From positions 1 through 64,000 of the forward strand of contig JAFZLC010000010.1 of assembly GCA_017551675.1 (NCBI GenBank): a stretch of DNA of 64,000 nucleotides, written 5' to 3'. How positions within the stretch are numbered: the stretch's first letter is position 1; the number at the start of each line of letters is the position of its first letter. A program made the translations under genes and the position numbers. The notes under the pieces were generated by a model that worked only from the letters and a program-made list of their open reading frames with translations, was not told the origin of the DNA and did no database searches. The stretch comes from Paludibacteraceae bacterium (lineage in GTDB: Bacteria > Bacteroidota > Bacteroidia > Bacteroidales > Paludibacteraceae). This document shows, one piece after another, positions 18,214 to 27,275 of this stretch.

Positions 18214-19044
18214 ATGTGGGTATATATTCTCATAACCATTATTTTTGTCTTTTGGGTTAGACAGATCCATCAGGAAGACAAAGCAATAACAAGTGACTCT
18301 CATCATTATTACGACGTTCCATCCTACGACCATTCTGTAATTTACATCATCGCTTGCATAATGAAGGCAGATGGGAAGGTGACCAAGAAGGAACTTGCTG
18401 CCGTAAAAAGATATTTGCTAAAGATGTTTGATGAGGAAGAGGCGAAAGAGAAGTTGCACTTGCTACATGATTTTCTGGACGCATTAGACAAAAAGAAAGC
18501 ACAAGATATTCGTCCCTATTGCATCAGAATCAATCAAACGAGCTATCAAGACCGATTAGCCTTTCTCTCTTTGCTCTTTCAGATATCCGTTGCGGATGGC
18601 ATGATCTCTGACGAAGAAGCCAAATTGGTGCAGCAATATGCCCGATTCACCTGCATCCGAAGAATCGACTTTATCAACATGCAGCTATACTACACCTATG
18701 GCTATCAGTGGAAAGAGGATGAGGACAGAAGAAGCAAATACAAGCAACGCCAGTATGAACAGGGAAATGAAGGAAATCAAAATGGGCAAAACCAGCAAGG
18801 ACAGCAACGCCAATCCAGTTCACAACAAGCTGCTCCTTCATCCGAAAAGGCTTGGGCATACAAGACATTGGGAATACCTTACGATTCTTCTGAAAAGGAG
18901 ATTAAAAAGGCTTATCGCGCACTGGTCTTACAATACCATCCCGACAAACAAGCGGATGCTTCCGATGCGCAAAAAGAACTTGCCAATGAGAAAATTAAAG
19001 ATATCAATCGCGCTTACGACATATTGATGGAGAAAGGCAATTAA
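18214..19044 (+). CDS. TerB-like and DnaJ-domain membrane protein (DjlA-like)
   Basis: 276 residues: one N-terminal transmembrane helix (MWVYILITIIFVFWV), a helical TerB-like domain (about 40-150, with ADGKVTKKE and VADGMISDEEA, the two acidic DG loops of that fold), a Gln/Gly-rich linker (about 180-210) and a C-terminal J domain with the HPD motif at 242-244. This is the architecture of DjlA, a membrane-anchored co-chaperone that stimulates the ATPase of DnaK. It lies 10 bases after the beta-barrel gene and 4 bases before the flippase gene. The function in envelope stress or protein assembly is inferred from the family and the neighbours. Confidence 0.88.
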   Translation: MWVYILITIIFVFWVRQIHQEDKAITSDSHHYYDVPSYDHSVIYIIACIMKADGKVTKKELAAVKRYLLKMFDEEEAKEKLHLLHDFLDALDKKKAQDIRPYCIRINQTSYQDRLAFLSLLFQISVADGMISDEEAKLVQQYARFTCIRRIDFINMQLYYTYGYQWKEDEDRRSKYKQRQYEQGNEGNQNGQNQQGQQRQSSSQQAAPSSEKAWAYKTLGIPYDSSEKEIKKAYRALVLQYHPDKQADASDAQKELANEKIKDINRAYDILMEKGN

Positions 19045-19048
19045 CAAA

Positions 19049-20302
19049 ATGAAATCATCCTATTCAAAAATATTAGGCAACATGGCTTCCCTTAGCCTGC
19101 TTCAGATAGCCAACTATCTGATTCCGATAATTGTCATTCCCTTCATCGTAAGAAGTCTGGGAGTGGAAACCGTCGGAAAGGTGAGCTATGCACAAAACAT
19201 CATCCAATACTTCACCATCCTCATCACCTTTGGGTTCGACTACTCCGCAACAAGGCAAATCGCCATATACAAAGACAATCACGAAAAAGTGAAAGAGATC
19301 TTCTGGAGTGTCATCTGGACAAAGATCTTCCTACTGATACTTGCCTTCATGATCTTCCTTGGCATCTCCATGTTCTATGGAAAAATCCAGGAAGACATGC
19401 CGCTTTATCTCACTCTTTTCATGGTGAACATCGGTTTTACCTTCTTCCCTGCATGGCTTTTCCAGGGATTTGAAGACATGAAAACCATGGCCATCATCAA
19501 CTTTCTCATCAAGTTGTTCGGAACGGGCTTATCCGTCTTCTTTGTTACATCCCCAGACGATTATCTCATCTATGCCAGCATGCCTTCCATCGCGTATGCA
19601 GTATTCGGTATTTATGCATTTTTCTATGTCATAAAAAAATATAATCTCCGTCACGCAACCATCACAAAGGAATCAATCATAGAACAGAACAGGCTGACCC
19701 TACCCATCTTTTTGAATACATTCTTCACCACCTTCTATACGATTGCCAACCTCACTATTTTAGGAACGTATCCTTCTGTAGGAGATGACGTGTTGGGATA
19801 CTACTCAGGCGCACACAAAATCATCATGTGTATCTTAATGGTAACAAGCATGCCTATCCACATTGCTGTTTTCCCATCCATCAGCAGAAAATTTGAAGAG
19901 TCTAAAAAAGAGGGATTGGATTATTTCAAAAAGATGGCAAAATATATTATCTTAGCATCGATTGGAATCAGCATACTCACCTTCCTTTTCAGTCCTCTTC
20001 TTGTGAAGATCCTGTTAGGAAGCGAGTTTTTGCAATCCATTCCACTCCTAAAGATTTTCTCCTGCCTTCCATTCCTTGTCATCACGGCAAGTTTGTGTAC
20101 AGTGCAAGGGCTTTACGGACTGGGATTTCAACAGTATGCACCATTCGTTGGACTCAGTGTTGGTATCATCTGTATCCTTCTCAATCTATGGTTGATTCCT
20201 CTCTATGGAATGTATGGTGCAGCTTATTCATGGATTATCGCACAGGCACTTGAAATCATCATTTCTGGTGGTATTGTTTATATAAAAAGCAAGCACATAT
20301 GA
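19049..20302 (+). CDS. Polysaccharide flippase (Wzx/RfbX-like, MOP superfamily)
   Basis: 417 residues with about twelve hydrophobic helices. The N-terminal segment GNMASLSLLQIANYLIPII followed by PFIVRSLGVETVGKV is typical of oligosaccharide flippases of the MOP exporter superfamily, which move undecaprenyl-linked repeat units across the inner membrane. It opens the glycan cluster and its 3' end overlaps the following GT4 gene by 4 bases, indicating translational coupling. Which glycan it moves (O-antigen, capsule or other) cannot be decided. Confidence 0.92.
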   Translation: MKSSYSKILGNMASLSLLQIANYLIPIIVIPFIVRSLGVETVGKVSYAQNIIQYFTILITFGFDYSATRQIAIYKDNHEKVKEIFWSVIWTKIFLLILAFMIFLGISMFYGKIQEDMPLYLTLFMVNIGFTFFPAWLFQGFEDMKTMAIINFLIKLFGTGLSVFFVTSPDDYLIYASMPSIAYAVFGIYAFFYVIKKYNLRHATITKESIIEQNRLTLPIFLNTFFTTFYTIANLTILGTYPSVGDDVLGYYSGAHKIIMCILMVTSMPIHIAVFPSISRKFEESKKEGLDYFKKMAKYIILASIGISILTFLFSPLLVKILLGSEFLQSIPLLKIFSCLPFLVITASLCTVQGLYGLGFQQYAPFVGLSVGIICILLNLWLIPLYGMYGAAYSWIIAQALEIIISGGIVYIKSKHI

Positions 20303-21381
20303 AAATAAACTTCATCATACCCAACATCCCAGGAAAGCCAACTGGCGGCTATAAGGTGATGTACGAATATGCCAACTGCTTTGCAGAAAAGGAACATGAT
20401 GTTGTATTGTACCATGTTGCTACCGTCGAAAAACTTAAATACAACATTCCTCACTGGCTGAGGATGCTCCGAACAAGATTATTCTACAGCGACAGTAAAC
20501 CCAAGTGGTTTCACATCTCAGACAAGGTGAAGACCATCAACATACCTCATATCGAAAGCAAATACATACGAGAGGCCGATATCAACATACTCACACAATG
20601 GGCAGAGGTACTCGATTATAGCAAGTTGGGAGACTCCAAAGGAAAACGTCTCAACCTGATTCAAGGGTATGAAACATGGTTCAGCGACATGGATGACCTA
20701 TACAACTCCTACAAAACAGGAGCCAAGAACGTTGTCATATCAAGTTTCTTGGCCGACATCGTGGAGAAGGTCACAGGTGAACGTCCACCCATCGTCAAAA
20801 ACTCCATCAATCCCATATTTCAACAGAAAACACCTACAGACCAACGTCCTTACGCATCTGTGGCAATGTTGTATTCCGAGCATGTGTATAAAGGTTCCTC
20901 ATATGGCATAGAGGCATTGAAAATCGCAAAAAAAGAGGTGCCACAACTGCAAGTGGAGATGTTTGGCACGTTCAATCCTCCTTCGAGTCTGCCCGACTGG
21001 ATTCACTACCACAAAGAACCTAAAGATCTCTGTGGACTCTACAATTCAGTTCAGATTTACATGTCACCAAGCGTGAACGACGGCTGGGACCTCCCATGCA
21101 CAGAAGCGATGAAATGTGGATGCGCACTACTCTGCACTGACATCGCCGGACACAAAGAATATGCGAGAGAAGGAGAAACAGCCTTTCTTGCCCCTGCCGA
21201 AGATGCCAACAAAATGGCAGAAAGACTGGTTGAATTAATTACTGATGCAGATCGGAGGAATACGATTATAGCAGGAGGAGTGAGTGAAGCTGAGAAATAT
21301 ACTCTCTCCGCCTCATACTCACAACTAGAAAATATTATAGGTGAGTTCCTTAATTCACCGATGAAAGATAATATAATATGA
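20299..21381 (+). CDS. Glycosyltransferase, family GT4-like
   Basis: 360 residues, GT-B fold. The C-terminal half has the family 4 nucleotide-sugar site: SPSVNDGWDLPCTEAMKCG followed by CALLCTDIAGHKEYA, containing the E-x7-E type pattern. The N-terminus starts MKINFIIPNIPGKPTGGYKV, with the glycine-rich acceptor loop (PTGGYKV). It likely adds one sugar to a lipid-linked intermediate on the cytoplasmic face. The start overlaps the flippase by 4 bases; the polymerase gene follows 36 bases on. Donor and linkage unknown. Confidence 0.9.
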   Translation: MKINFIIPNIPGKPTGGYKVMYEYANCFAEKEHDVVLYHVATVEKLKYNIPHWLRMLRTRLFYSDSKPKWFHISDKVKTINIPHIESKYIREADINILTQWAEVLDYSKLGDSKGKRLNLIQGYETWFSDMDDLYNSYKTGAKNVVISSFLADIVEKVTGERPPIVKNSINPIFQQKTPTDQRPYASVAMLYSEHVYKGSSYGIEALKIAKKEVPQLQVEMFGTFNPPSSLPDWIHYHKEPKDLCGLYNSVQIYMSPSVNDGWDLPCTEAMKCGCALLCTDIAGHKEYAREGETAFLAPAEDANKMAERLVELITDADRRNTIIAGGVSEAEKYTLSASYSQLENIIGEFLNSPMKDNII

Positions 21382-21387
21382 AATGCA

Positions 21388-21407
21388 TTTAGAACCCACT
21401 TATAAAA
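21388..21407 (+). repeat. Recurring ACCCRC leader element, copy 2
   Basis: The sequence tttAGAACCCACTTATAAAA ends about 10 bases before the ATG at 21418. An upstream AGGTGAGTTC (21339-21348) could pair with GAACCCAC apart from one A-C mismatch. Related to the elements at 9941, 27083 and 58729; a weaker version (TAGAAACCACCATAAAA, 22544-22560) with AGGTGAGTCC at 22502 precedes the next gene. Confidence 0.4.
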
Positions 21408-21417
21408 CAAGAACAAG

Positions 21418-22530
21418 ATGGCAATATACGTAATCATAGCGATCATACTCATTGTTTTCTATCTACTCTCGACCAGGCTCAACTCGAGAAGTAGAAACAT
21501 CTTGTTTTTAATGGCTGGCGTCGGACTGATTCTTCTTATCGGATTAAGAGATGGTCATATAAATAGAGATTACCGAGTATATAAGGCACTTTACGATAAA
21601 GCGCCATCTATCAGTGTACTGAGAGGTTCCATATCAGAATATAACAGCAAAATCAAGACAGAGTTCAGTTACTCCGCTCTTTGTACCCTGCTAAAAACCA
21701 ATGGAGACACCCGAGACAACAATCTCTTTATCATCTTCTTCATCTATGCCATTCTCGGTGTTGCCGTCAATCTATACGGTATCAAACGACTGTCCGACCA
21801 AGAGTTCTTAGCTCTGTTCATCTACTACTCCAATATCTTCCTGCTACATGAAATGACGCAAATCCGAGCGGGTGTGGCAATTGGTATCATATTAATCAGT
21901 CTGAAAGAGTTACAAGAACGAAAGTTTGTCCGATTCTCTATTCTCATTCTAATAGCCACCTTCTTCCATACCTCCGCATTAATGGCATTTTTGCTCCTAC
22001 TCCTCCGCGGATTCAAGACCGATGCCAAAGTGTGGGCAGGCATCTTTGCAGGATGTGTAATCGTTAATATCACACACTTCGACATCCTACATATTATCGA
22101 TATCATACCGTCCGAATTCTACCAATACAAATTAAAAGCATACATCACTCTCCAAGACACAGAGAATGTGGAGCTTAACTATCTGAACGTGCTTTTCCTC
22201 CTTCAGAATGCCATCATCATCATCTGCTTCTACTACCAAGAGAAGATGGAGGAACACAATAAATACTTAAATATTCTGTTAAATATGTGCTGTCTATCCT
22301 CATGTTGTTACGTATTTTTCGGACAAATACCAGGATTTGCAGTGAGATTGAGTGAATTATTCAACTGTAGTCTCATCATTTTGATTCCACTCATAGCCAA
22401 AGTGATGAAGCCGAAAACATTGGCAGAAGCACTGGTCTTAATCATCGGATTAGGTGTATTCTACATCAATGTATTCCACTCAGACTTAGTGTTAGATTAT
22501 AAGGTGAGTCCTATCATTTCATCTCTTTAA
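21418..22530 (+). CDS. EpsG-family O-antigen/exopolysaccharide polymerase
   Basis: 370 residues, about ten transmembrane helices. The EpsG signature is present: GLRDGHINRDYRVY near residues 42-55, and YYSNIFLLHEMTQIRAGVA near 140-158, which matches the conserved (M/I)xQ(I/M)R segment. EpsG proteins are Wzy-type polymerases that join flipped repeat units on the periplasmic side. The gene follows the GT4 gene by 36 bases; that gap holds an ACCCRC leader element. A second, unrelated polymerase-like protein lies at 28429. Confidence 0.88.
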   Translation: MAIYVIIAIILIVFYLLSTRLNSRSRNILFLMAGVGLILLIGLRDGHINRDYRVYKALYDKAPSISVLRGSISEYNSKIKTEFSYSALCTLLKTNGDTRDNNLFIIFFIYAILGVAVNLYGIKRLSDQEFLALFIYYSNIFLLHEMTQIRAGVAIGIILISLKELQERKFVRFSILILIATFFHTSALMAFLLLLLRGFKTDAKVWAGIFAGCVIVNITHFDILHIIDIIPSEFYQYKLKAYITLQDTENVELNYLNVLFLLQNAIIIICFYYQEKMEEHNKYLNILLNMCCLSSCCYVFFGQIPGFAVRLSELFNCSLIILIPLIAKVMKPKTLAEALVLIIGLGVFYINVFHSDLVLDYKVSPIISSL

Positions 22531-22570
22531 AATAGATCATTTATAGAAACCACCATAAAATTTTCAAACT

Positions 22571-24334
22571 ATGACAGTAAAGCAAATAACCGATACCATT
22601 GAAGAATATTCTCTATATTTATTTGCTTTCTTTTGTTGCTTTCCACAGAAGATCTCATCCATCTTTTTTGTCACATGGGGTAGCTGTTGGATTATCAAAA
22701 CACTCATCCAACTCTTCACACAAAAGACGATTCATATCACATGGAATAAGGATAAATTACCCAGTATCTTACTCCTCACCATATCCATATTAGGACTAAT
22801 CACTGCCCTGTATGCAGCCGATTACTCACTTACATTCAAACGTATCTTCGAACAGCGGCTCTCCCTTTTGCTCGTTCCCATCGCCATCATCATTGGCTGT
22901 ACACGCATCAATCTAAAGACATTACTTTATTGCTTTATTTACGGCAATCTCTGCTTCTTTCTCGTCTCCTTCATTCACGTTATCATTGTCTATTGGGAAG
23001 CAACCGACACCCGACTTTACATCAACTTCCTTTTCTACTGTACGGAAGTCTTTCACGACTACATCCATCGTTCTTATTCAAACTTAAACGCGATACTTGG
23101 ATTCATTGGACTGGGCTATCTTTGGTGTCAGGGGAAATCTTCCTTCCTCTCCATCACCACCGTACTATACACCATCCCCGCCCTACTCTTCTGCATCGTC
23201 AACAATTCAAGAGGTGAGACCATCGCACTCTTACTCGTCATCATATATTACATTGTACGAATAACTATTAAATCAAAGAAAAGAATGATATTCGCAGGCA
23301 TCTCCCTTCTTGCCATCATTCTTATCGCCATTCATTTCTTCCCTGAGAACAGAACGATACAGACAATAAAAGAACTGAATACAGAAAATTCCGAACTTCA
23401 GAATAATCCAAGAATACAAATTTGGAAATCTGCTAAGATTATAGCGATGGAAAGGCCACTTTTCGGCTATGGCGTCAACAATTTCGAAGCCCCTCTCAAT
23501 CAGCAGTTTGACAAAGCGGATTTTTTGGACGGTACTTTTTACGAATACAACACACACAACCAATACATTTGTTTTCAACTGGAATATGGTATAATTGGCG
23601 TACTATTACTCATCGCACTATTGATTTCCATGCTCACAAAAGGTTCTTCACAAGAACGGAAGTTCCTCTTTGCGCCAATGACCATTCTATGGCTTTTCTC
23701 GTTCCTTTTTGAATCCTTTCTCGATCGCTACAATGGATGTGCCACATTCAGTCTAACCCTTCTCATCCTATCATTGGACCAAAAGGAGGAATATCCATTT
23801 CATTTCAATAAAAAGCGGTTCTACTACCTTCCTACGGTTGTGGTTGGCGTCATTGTCACGCTGTTTCTCTACACCTATTACGATGCATGTAATCAGGAGG
23901 GGAAGCATGTGATTAACCAAAAGATCTTCAAGGATGATTTTCAAGGGGGGCAAGTACACCTCTTCAACCCTTCCGGTCCGTATACATTCACCAGAAACAA
24001 CCAGATATTCGGTTATCAACAAATAGCGTTCTCCAACCTCACGGACGAGCAAGAGGGTGTGTTTGAAATAGAAGTCTACGTGACAAAAGAGTTCAACGGA
24101 AATGCCTGCTGCATCTCCACTGAGTTGTCCGATGGCAGTTACCCTATCCTATGCATCTACGATCTGAACAAGAAGGAAGAATGGCAAAAATTTGAAATTG
24201 AACTGACAAAAGGGCCACAAACAATCCTCTGCTTTGATATTCACACACCTGCTGCATATAAAGAGAAGGCAGGAACTGTTTATTTGAGGAATCCAAGGAT
24301 AACGTTACAAAACAAAACGCTTACTACTCCTTAA
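22571..24334 (+). CDS. O-antigen ligase-like protein with C-terminal beta-domain
   Basis: 587 residues. Residues 1-430 hold about ten to twelve membrane helices with Wzy_C/WaaL features: NNSRGETIALLLV near 213-225, NNPRIQIWKSAKIIAMERPL followed by FGYGVNNFE, and the periplasmic YNTHNQYICFQLEYG loop with the conserved histidine. These enzymes transfer a polymerised glycan from undecaprenyl diphosphate onto lipid A core, a protein or another acceptor. Residues about 440-587 form an extra soluble domain of beta-strand character ending in NPRITLQNKTL, resembling a carbohydrate-binding jelly roll; this is not part of classic ligases. The 3' end overlaps the convergent LtaS-like gene by 11 bases. 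Confidence 0.85.
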   Translation: MTVKQITDTIEEYSLYLFAFFCCFPQKISSIFFVTWGSCWIIKTLIQLFTQKTIHITWNKDKLPSILLLTISILGLITALYAADYSLTFKRIFEQRLSLLLVPIAIIIGCTRINLKTLLYCFIYGNLCFFLVSFIHVIIVYWEATDTRLYINFLFYCTEVFHDYIHRSYSNLNAILGFIGLGYLWCQGKSSFLSITTVLYTIPALLFCIVNNSRGETIALLLVIIYYIVRITIKSKKRMIFAGISLLAIILIAIHFFPENRTIQTIKELNTENSELQNNPRIQIWKSAKIIAMERPLFGYGVNNFEAPLNQQFDKADFLDGTFYEYNTHNQYICFQLEYGIIGVLLLIALLISMLTKGSSQERKFLFAPMTILWLFSFLFESFLDRYNGCATFSLTLLILSLDQKEEYPFHFNKKRFYYLPTVVVGVIVTLFLYTYYDACNQEGKHVINQKIFKDDFQGGQVHLFNPSGPYTFTRNNQIFGYQQIAFSNLTDEQEGVFEIEVYVTKEFNGNACCISTELSDGSYPILCIYDLNKKEEWQKFEIELTKGPQTILCFDIHTPAAYKEKAGTVYLRNPRITLQNKTLTTP

Positions 24335-26063
24335 AGAAATTACTTCTAATTATTTTATCTGAAAGATCCCATGCCTCCTCAGGATTAAGGATTCTATTCG
24401 TTCGTTCCACAGAGTCAAGTAGGTTTACACCAACTCCTTTATAGTTTGAATATCCAGCTCCAAGTAACCCTGTAAGAGTAGGATACAAATCCATTTGATA
24501 CGTTTCTTCCGACACCACAACGGTTCGATCCATTTTAGGCGAATAGATAATAGCATTGACATAACTTTTCGGATCATATACATCGTTGTGATTCAACGAA
24601 TATTGTTTCATCTCCATTCTTTTATCTGAAGGGAATATCGTATGGTCTCCCGTAATAAGGATTGTCAGATTTTTAAAGGCCTCAGACGAATCAACCATTG
24701 CCAAGAAAGTTCCCAAATATTTATCGAAGTAATTAAAACTCTTCAAAAAGTTTTGTGAGTAGATAGGCATATCATCAGGCAACTTCAAATCAGACAAACC
24801 CGAAACTGCCTCAAAATTGGCATGTGTAGACAACGTAACCAATTGAATCATCTTATATTCATCCTCTTCCACCAATTGATTCAATTTAGAAAACAACACC
24901 TTATCATCTATTCCCAAACAGAGATTCTCATCATAGGCATAAGCATGACTCATTCCAGCCTGATTCCATACAGAGAGGTCATGAGGTAAAACACATATCG
25001 ACTTATTGTCAGTCAGCTTAGACAAAGAAGGGAATGTATTATTCGGGAAAAGATAACAAGCTGCTCCCTGTTTCAATGGCAACAAACCTGTATTCAATAT
25101 CATCTGTCCATCAGAAGAGGCACCTTGTCTAATCTGAGAAATCATATGTTCGGCACGAAAATGATTATGCGTTTGTATAAAATTCCAGAGATTAGGCATT
25201 GATTCAGGCGACAATGCCCAACATTCCATGCTCTCAACCAAAATCACCACCAATTTGTTGTCATATTTAGAAGGATTCTTTAAGCCTTTCGTAATTCCCA
25301 AACTTTGCAGTCTCTGTTCATCCTCTGGCAACATATCAATCGTCTCAGAAGCTTTTTTTACAGAACGAAGCAAACGCAAATCATCCACAAGCAAATGAAT
25401 GACAGAATTTCTACTCGGATCCACTTCAAACATCATATGTGCATCAGATCTTCCTTCAAACGCCTCATATTCAGTCAGTGAAAAAACCTTATAAAGATTT
25501 CTAGGTTCATAAGTATAAGAGAAATCCCAATATCCCCTACCTCTGACAACATCTGCATAGTGTGAGCAAAGAGACAGTGGGTACAAACAAAGGACTGTGC
25601 ATATAAAAGTCTTCGGCATAAACTTGTCATCATTAATGGCAATCAGTGGCAAAATCGACAATAGTGTAACTATGAATGGAATTAAATCCACTTCCAAGTT
25701 CAGAAACAAGAAGACACTATTCCAGAAACCTTCCATGTTTCCTACCATACTAATTGCCATTGAGTTAAGCAAGACTCCATTGCATCTGAAATAGATGAAA
25801 TTGGCAACAATCCAAACATCAACAATGAGCGAGACAATCAAAGCATACACTAGCGAAAAACGTCTGCACAAAAAAATTGGTGCACCCAAAGCAATGGCAG
25901 CCACTAACTTAGGCATATTGTGTGTGAGAAATTCAGTTTCCATGTCAGGCCACATTTCATTACTGAAAAATTTAGTATTGAAATAGACACCCAAAACGAA
26001 GACGATGAAAAGAATGATGTGTCCCTTTTCCCTTAACTTCTCTATGATATTTTTCACTTCCAT
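24324..26063 (-). CDS. LtaS-like sulfatase-fold membrane phosphotransferase
   Basis: 579 residues: five N-terminal transmembrane helices (about 15-35, 50-66, 70-92, 112-140, 150-168) and a periplasmic alkaline-phosphatase/sulfatase domain. Metal and active-site residues are visible: Glu278 in ILVESME, a nucleophile Ser316 in RQGASSDGQ at the place of the LtaS catalytic Thr, THANFEA, and ITGDHTIFP. Gram-positive LtaS makes glycerol-phosphate polymers; in Gram-negatives relatives (OpgB, phosphoethanolamine transferases) decorate glycans. Here transfer of a phosphorylated head group onto a surface glycan is the best inference. It lies 19 bases downstream of the duplicated-domain gene, forming a two-gene minus-strand unit inside the glycan cluster. 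Confidence 0.85.
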   Translation of the reverse strand: MEVKNIIEKLREKGHIILFIVFVLGVYFNTKFFSNEMWPDMETEFLTHNMPKLVAAIALGAPIFLCRRFSLVYALIVSLIVDVWIVANFIYFRCNGVLLNSMAISMVGNMEGFWNSVFLFLNLEVDLIPFIVTLLSILPLIAINDDKFMPKTFICTVLCLYPLSLCSHYADVVRGRGYWDFSYTYEPRNLYKVFSLTEYEAFEGRSDAHMMFEVDPSRNSVIHLLVDDLRLLRSVKKASETIDMLPEDEQRLQSLGITKGLKNPSKYDNKLVVILVESMECWALSPESMPNLWNFIQTHNHFRAEHMISQIRQGASSDGQMILNTGLLPLKQGAACYLFPNNTFPSLSKLTDNKSICVLPHDLSVWNQAGMSHAYAYDENLCLGIDDKVLFSKLNQLVEEDEYKMIQLVTLSTHANFEAVSGLSDLKLPDDMPIYSQNFLKSFNYFDKYLGTFLAMVDSSEAFKNLTILITGDHTIFPSDKRMEMKQYSLNHNDVYDPKSYVNAIIYSPKMDRTVVVSEETYQMDLYPTLTGLLGAGYSNYKGVGVNLLDSVERTNRILNPEEAWDLSDKIIRSNFFKE

Positions 26064-26082
26064 TTTTTCAATGTTTAACTTT

Positions 26083-27066
26083 CTAATTATTCACCCAATC
26101 ATATCGAATCGGCTCACATATATAACCCTCTTTATCTTCCAAATAGAATTCTATATGATCACACATCGTACCATCTGCGTTTTGGAAGATTGTTCTTGGG
26201 AAGAAAGCATCAAATCCTAACGCATCAGATTGTGAAATACCAACAGCCTCCTTCACATCAGGACGAGAGGTGCCATATCCAATTTTATATAAATTACCAT
26301 TAACAGCCATGTACAATGATTTTAATGGCAACTTATGATCAATGTCAACTGCCCATCCAGCCATATGAATGACATTTTCGTTTGCAATAGATTGCACCTG
26401 TCTCTTATCTTGCACGATGACTCCACCGCCACAATAATCCAACACCAATCCTTTCAACCATTCATCTGTTTTAATAGATCTTGTCGGCTTACCCGAAACA
26501 GAAGATTGGAATATGAGAGAAAACGGAACAGAAGAGATAACCTTCGATTTTTCCATATCTATCAAATGGAATTTAATCTCAGATGCAGTCGTTCCCTCTT
26601 CATTTTCAAGTAAACGTCTATCAAAATAGAAATAGAAACCTACTTCTGACGAACATTTTATGCCCACCTGCTTTCTGACATCAGGACGTGGTATTCCATA
26701 TACACCTTTAATAAATTTATCATTGACCTCCATATAGATATCACTTACTGGACATCTTCGATCAATATCAACCGCCCATCCAGATATCACAATCGTATCT
26801 GAGCCAGATATCAAAAGTGTATTTCCAATAACACCACCAGCATCCGTCGATTCTATCCATACACCTTTATTCCACTCACCGCTCTGAATCTCTCTCACTT
26901 CATAATTAGGAAGTGAACTGCCTGCGTTGCTTTCACTTACGAAAACTGCAGAGGTTGGATAAGAATGAGTCGGTCTTAAAAAAATAAGAAGAAAAACTGT
27001 TAAAAGGACAATTAAAGCAACAATAAAAACAAACGGATGTTCTTTGATGATAAATAATTTTCTCAT
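26083..27066 (-). CDS. Membrane-anchored protein with two GWAVD-RPDV domains
   Basis: I choose the ATG at 27066 (327 residues), which begins MRKLFIIKEHPFVF before a single transmembrane helix; the open frame extends 17 codons further up to 27117. The periplasmic part is an internal duplication of about 115 residues. Each copy contains EW-x-KG, GGVI, GWAVDID, a YM-x-VN strand, YG-x-x-RPDV, VGI, GF and a terminal strand. The pattern GWAVD...RPDV...GF recalls small beta-domains that I remember as accessory parts of glycosyltransferases in other phyla; I do not know their function. It probably works with the LtaS-like enzyme encoded 19 bases downstream, perhaps presenting glycan. Confidence 0.75.
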   Translation of the reverse strand: MRKLFIIKEHPFVFIVALIVLLTVFLLIFLRPTHSYPTSAVFVSESNAGSSLPNYEVREIQSGEWNKGVWIESTDAGGVIGNTLLISGSDTIVISGWAVDIDRRCPVSDIYMEVNDKFIKGVYGIPRPDVRKQVGIKCSSEVGFYFYFDRRLLENEEGTTASEIKFHLIDMEKSKVISSVPFSLIFQSSVSGKPTRSIKTDEWLKGLVLDYCGGGVIVQDKRQVQSIANENVIHMAGWAVDIDHKLPLKSLYMAVNGNLYKIGYGTSRPDVKEAVGISQSDALGFDAFFPRTIFQNADGTMCDHIEFYLEDKEGYICEPIRYDWVNN

Positions 27067-27082
27067 AAATCCATAAAATCTT

Positions 27083-27110
27083 AAAGCGGGTTCTAAATTT
27101 ACCAACCCAC
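27083..27110 (-). repeat. Recurring ACCCRC leader element, copy 3
   Basis: On the minus strand GTGGGTT, an 11-base loop and AACCCGC form a 7-bp stem (one G-T pair), followed by TTTAAG and, 16 bases further, the ATG at 27066. It is the best-paired copy of the element. Confidence 0.45.
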
Positions 27111-27275
27111 AGTTCATACTTTTTGTTTAAATGATGAATTATCAGAATTCTCACTAAACATTTCTAACACAAAATTACTAATTTGTTAGATATATTTTGC
27201 ATTTCCTCTTCCTAAAATTATCGCAGAATCAAGAAACACAAACAATCTTACTTAAAATCCAAACACAAAAGAAAA

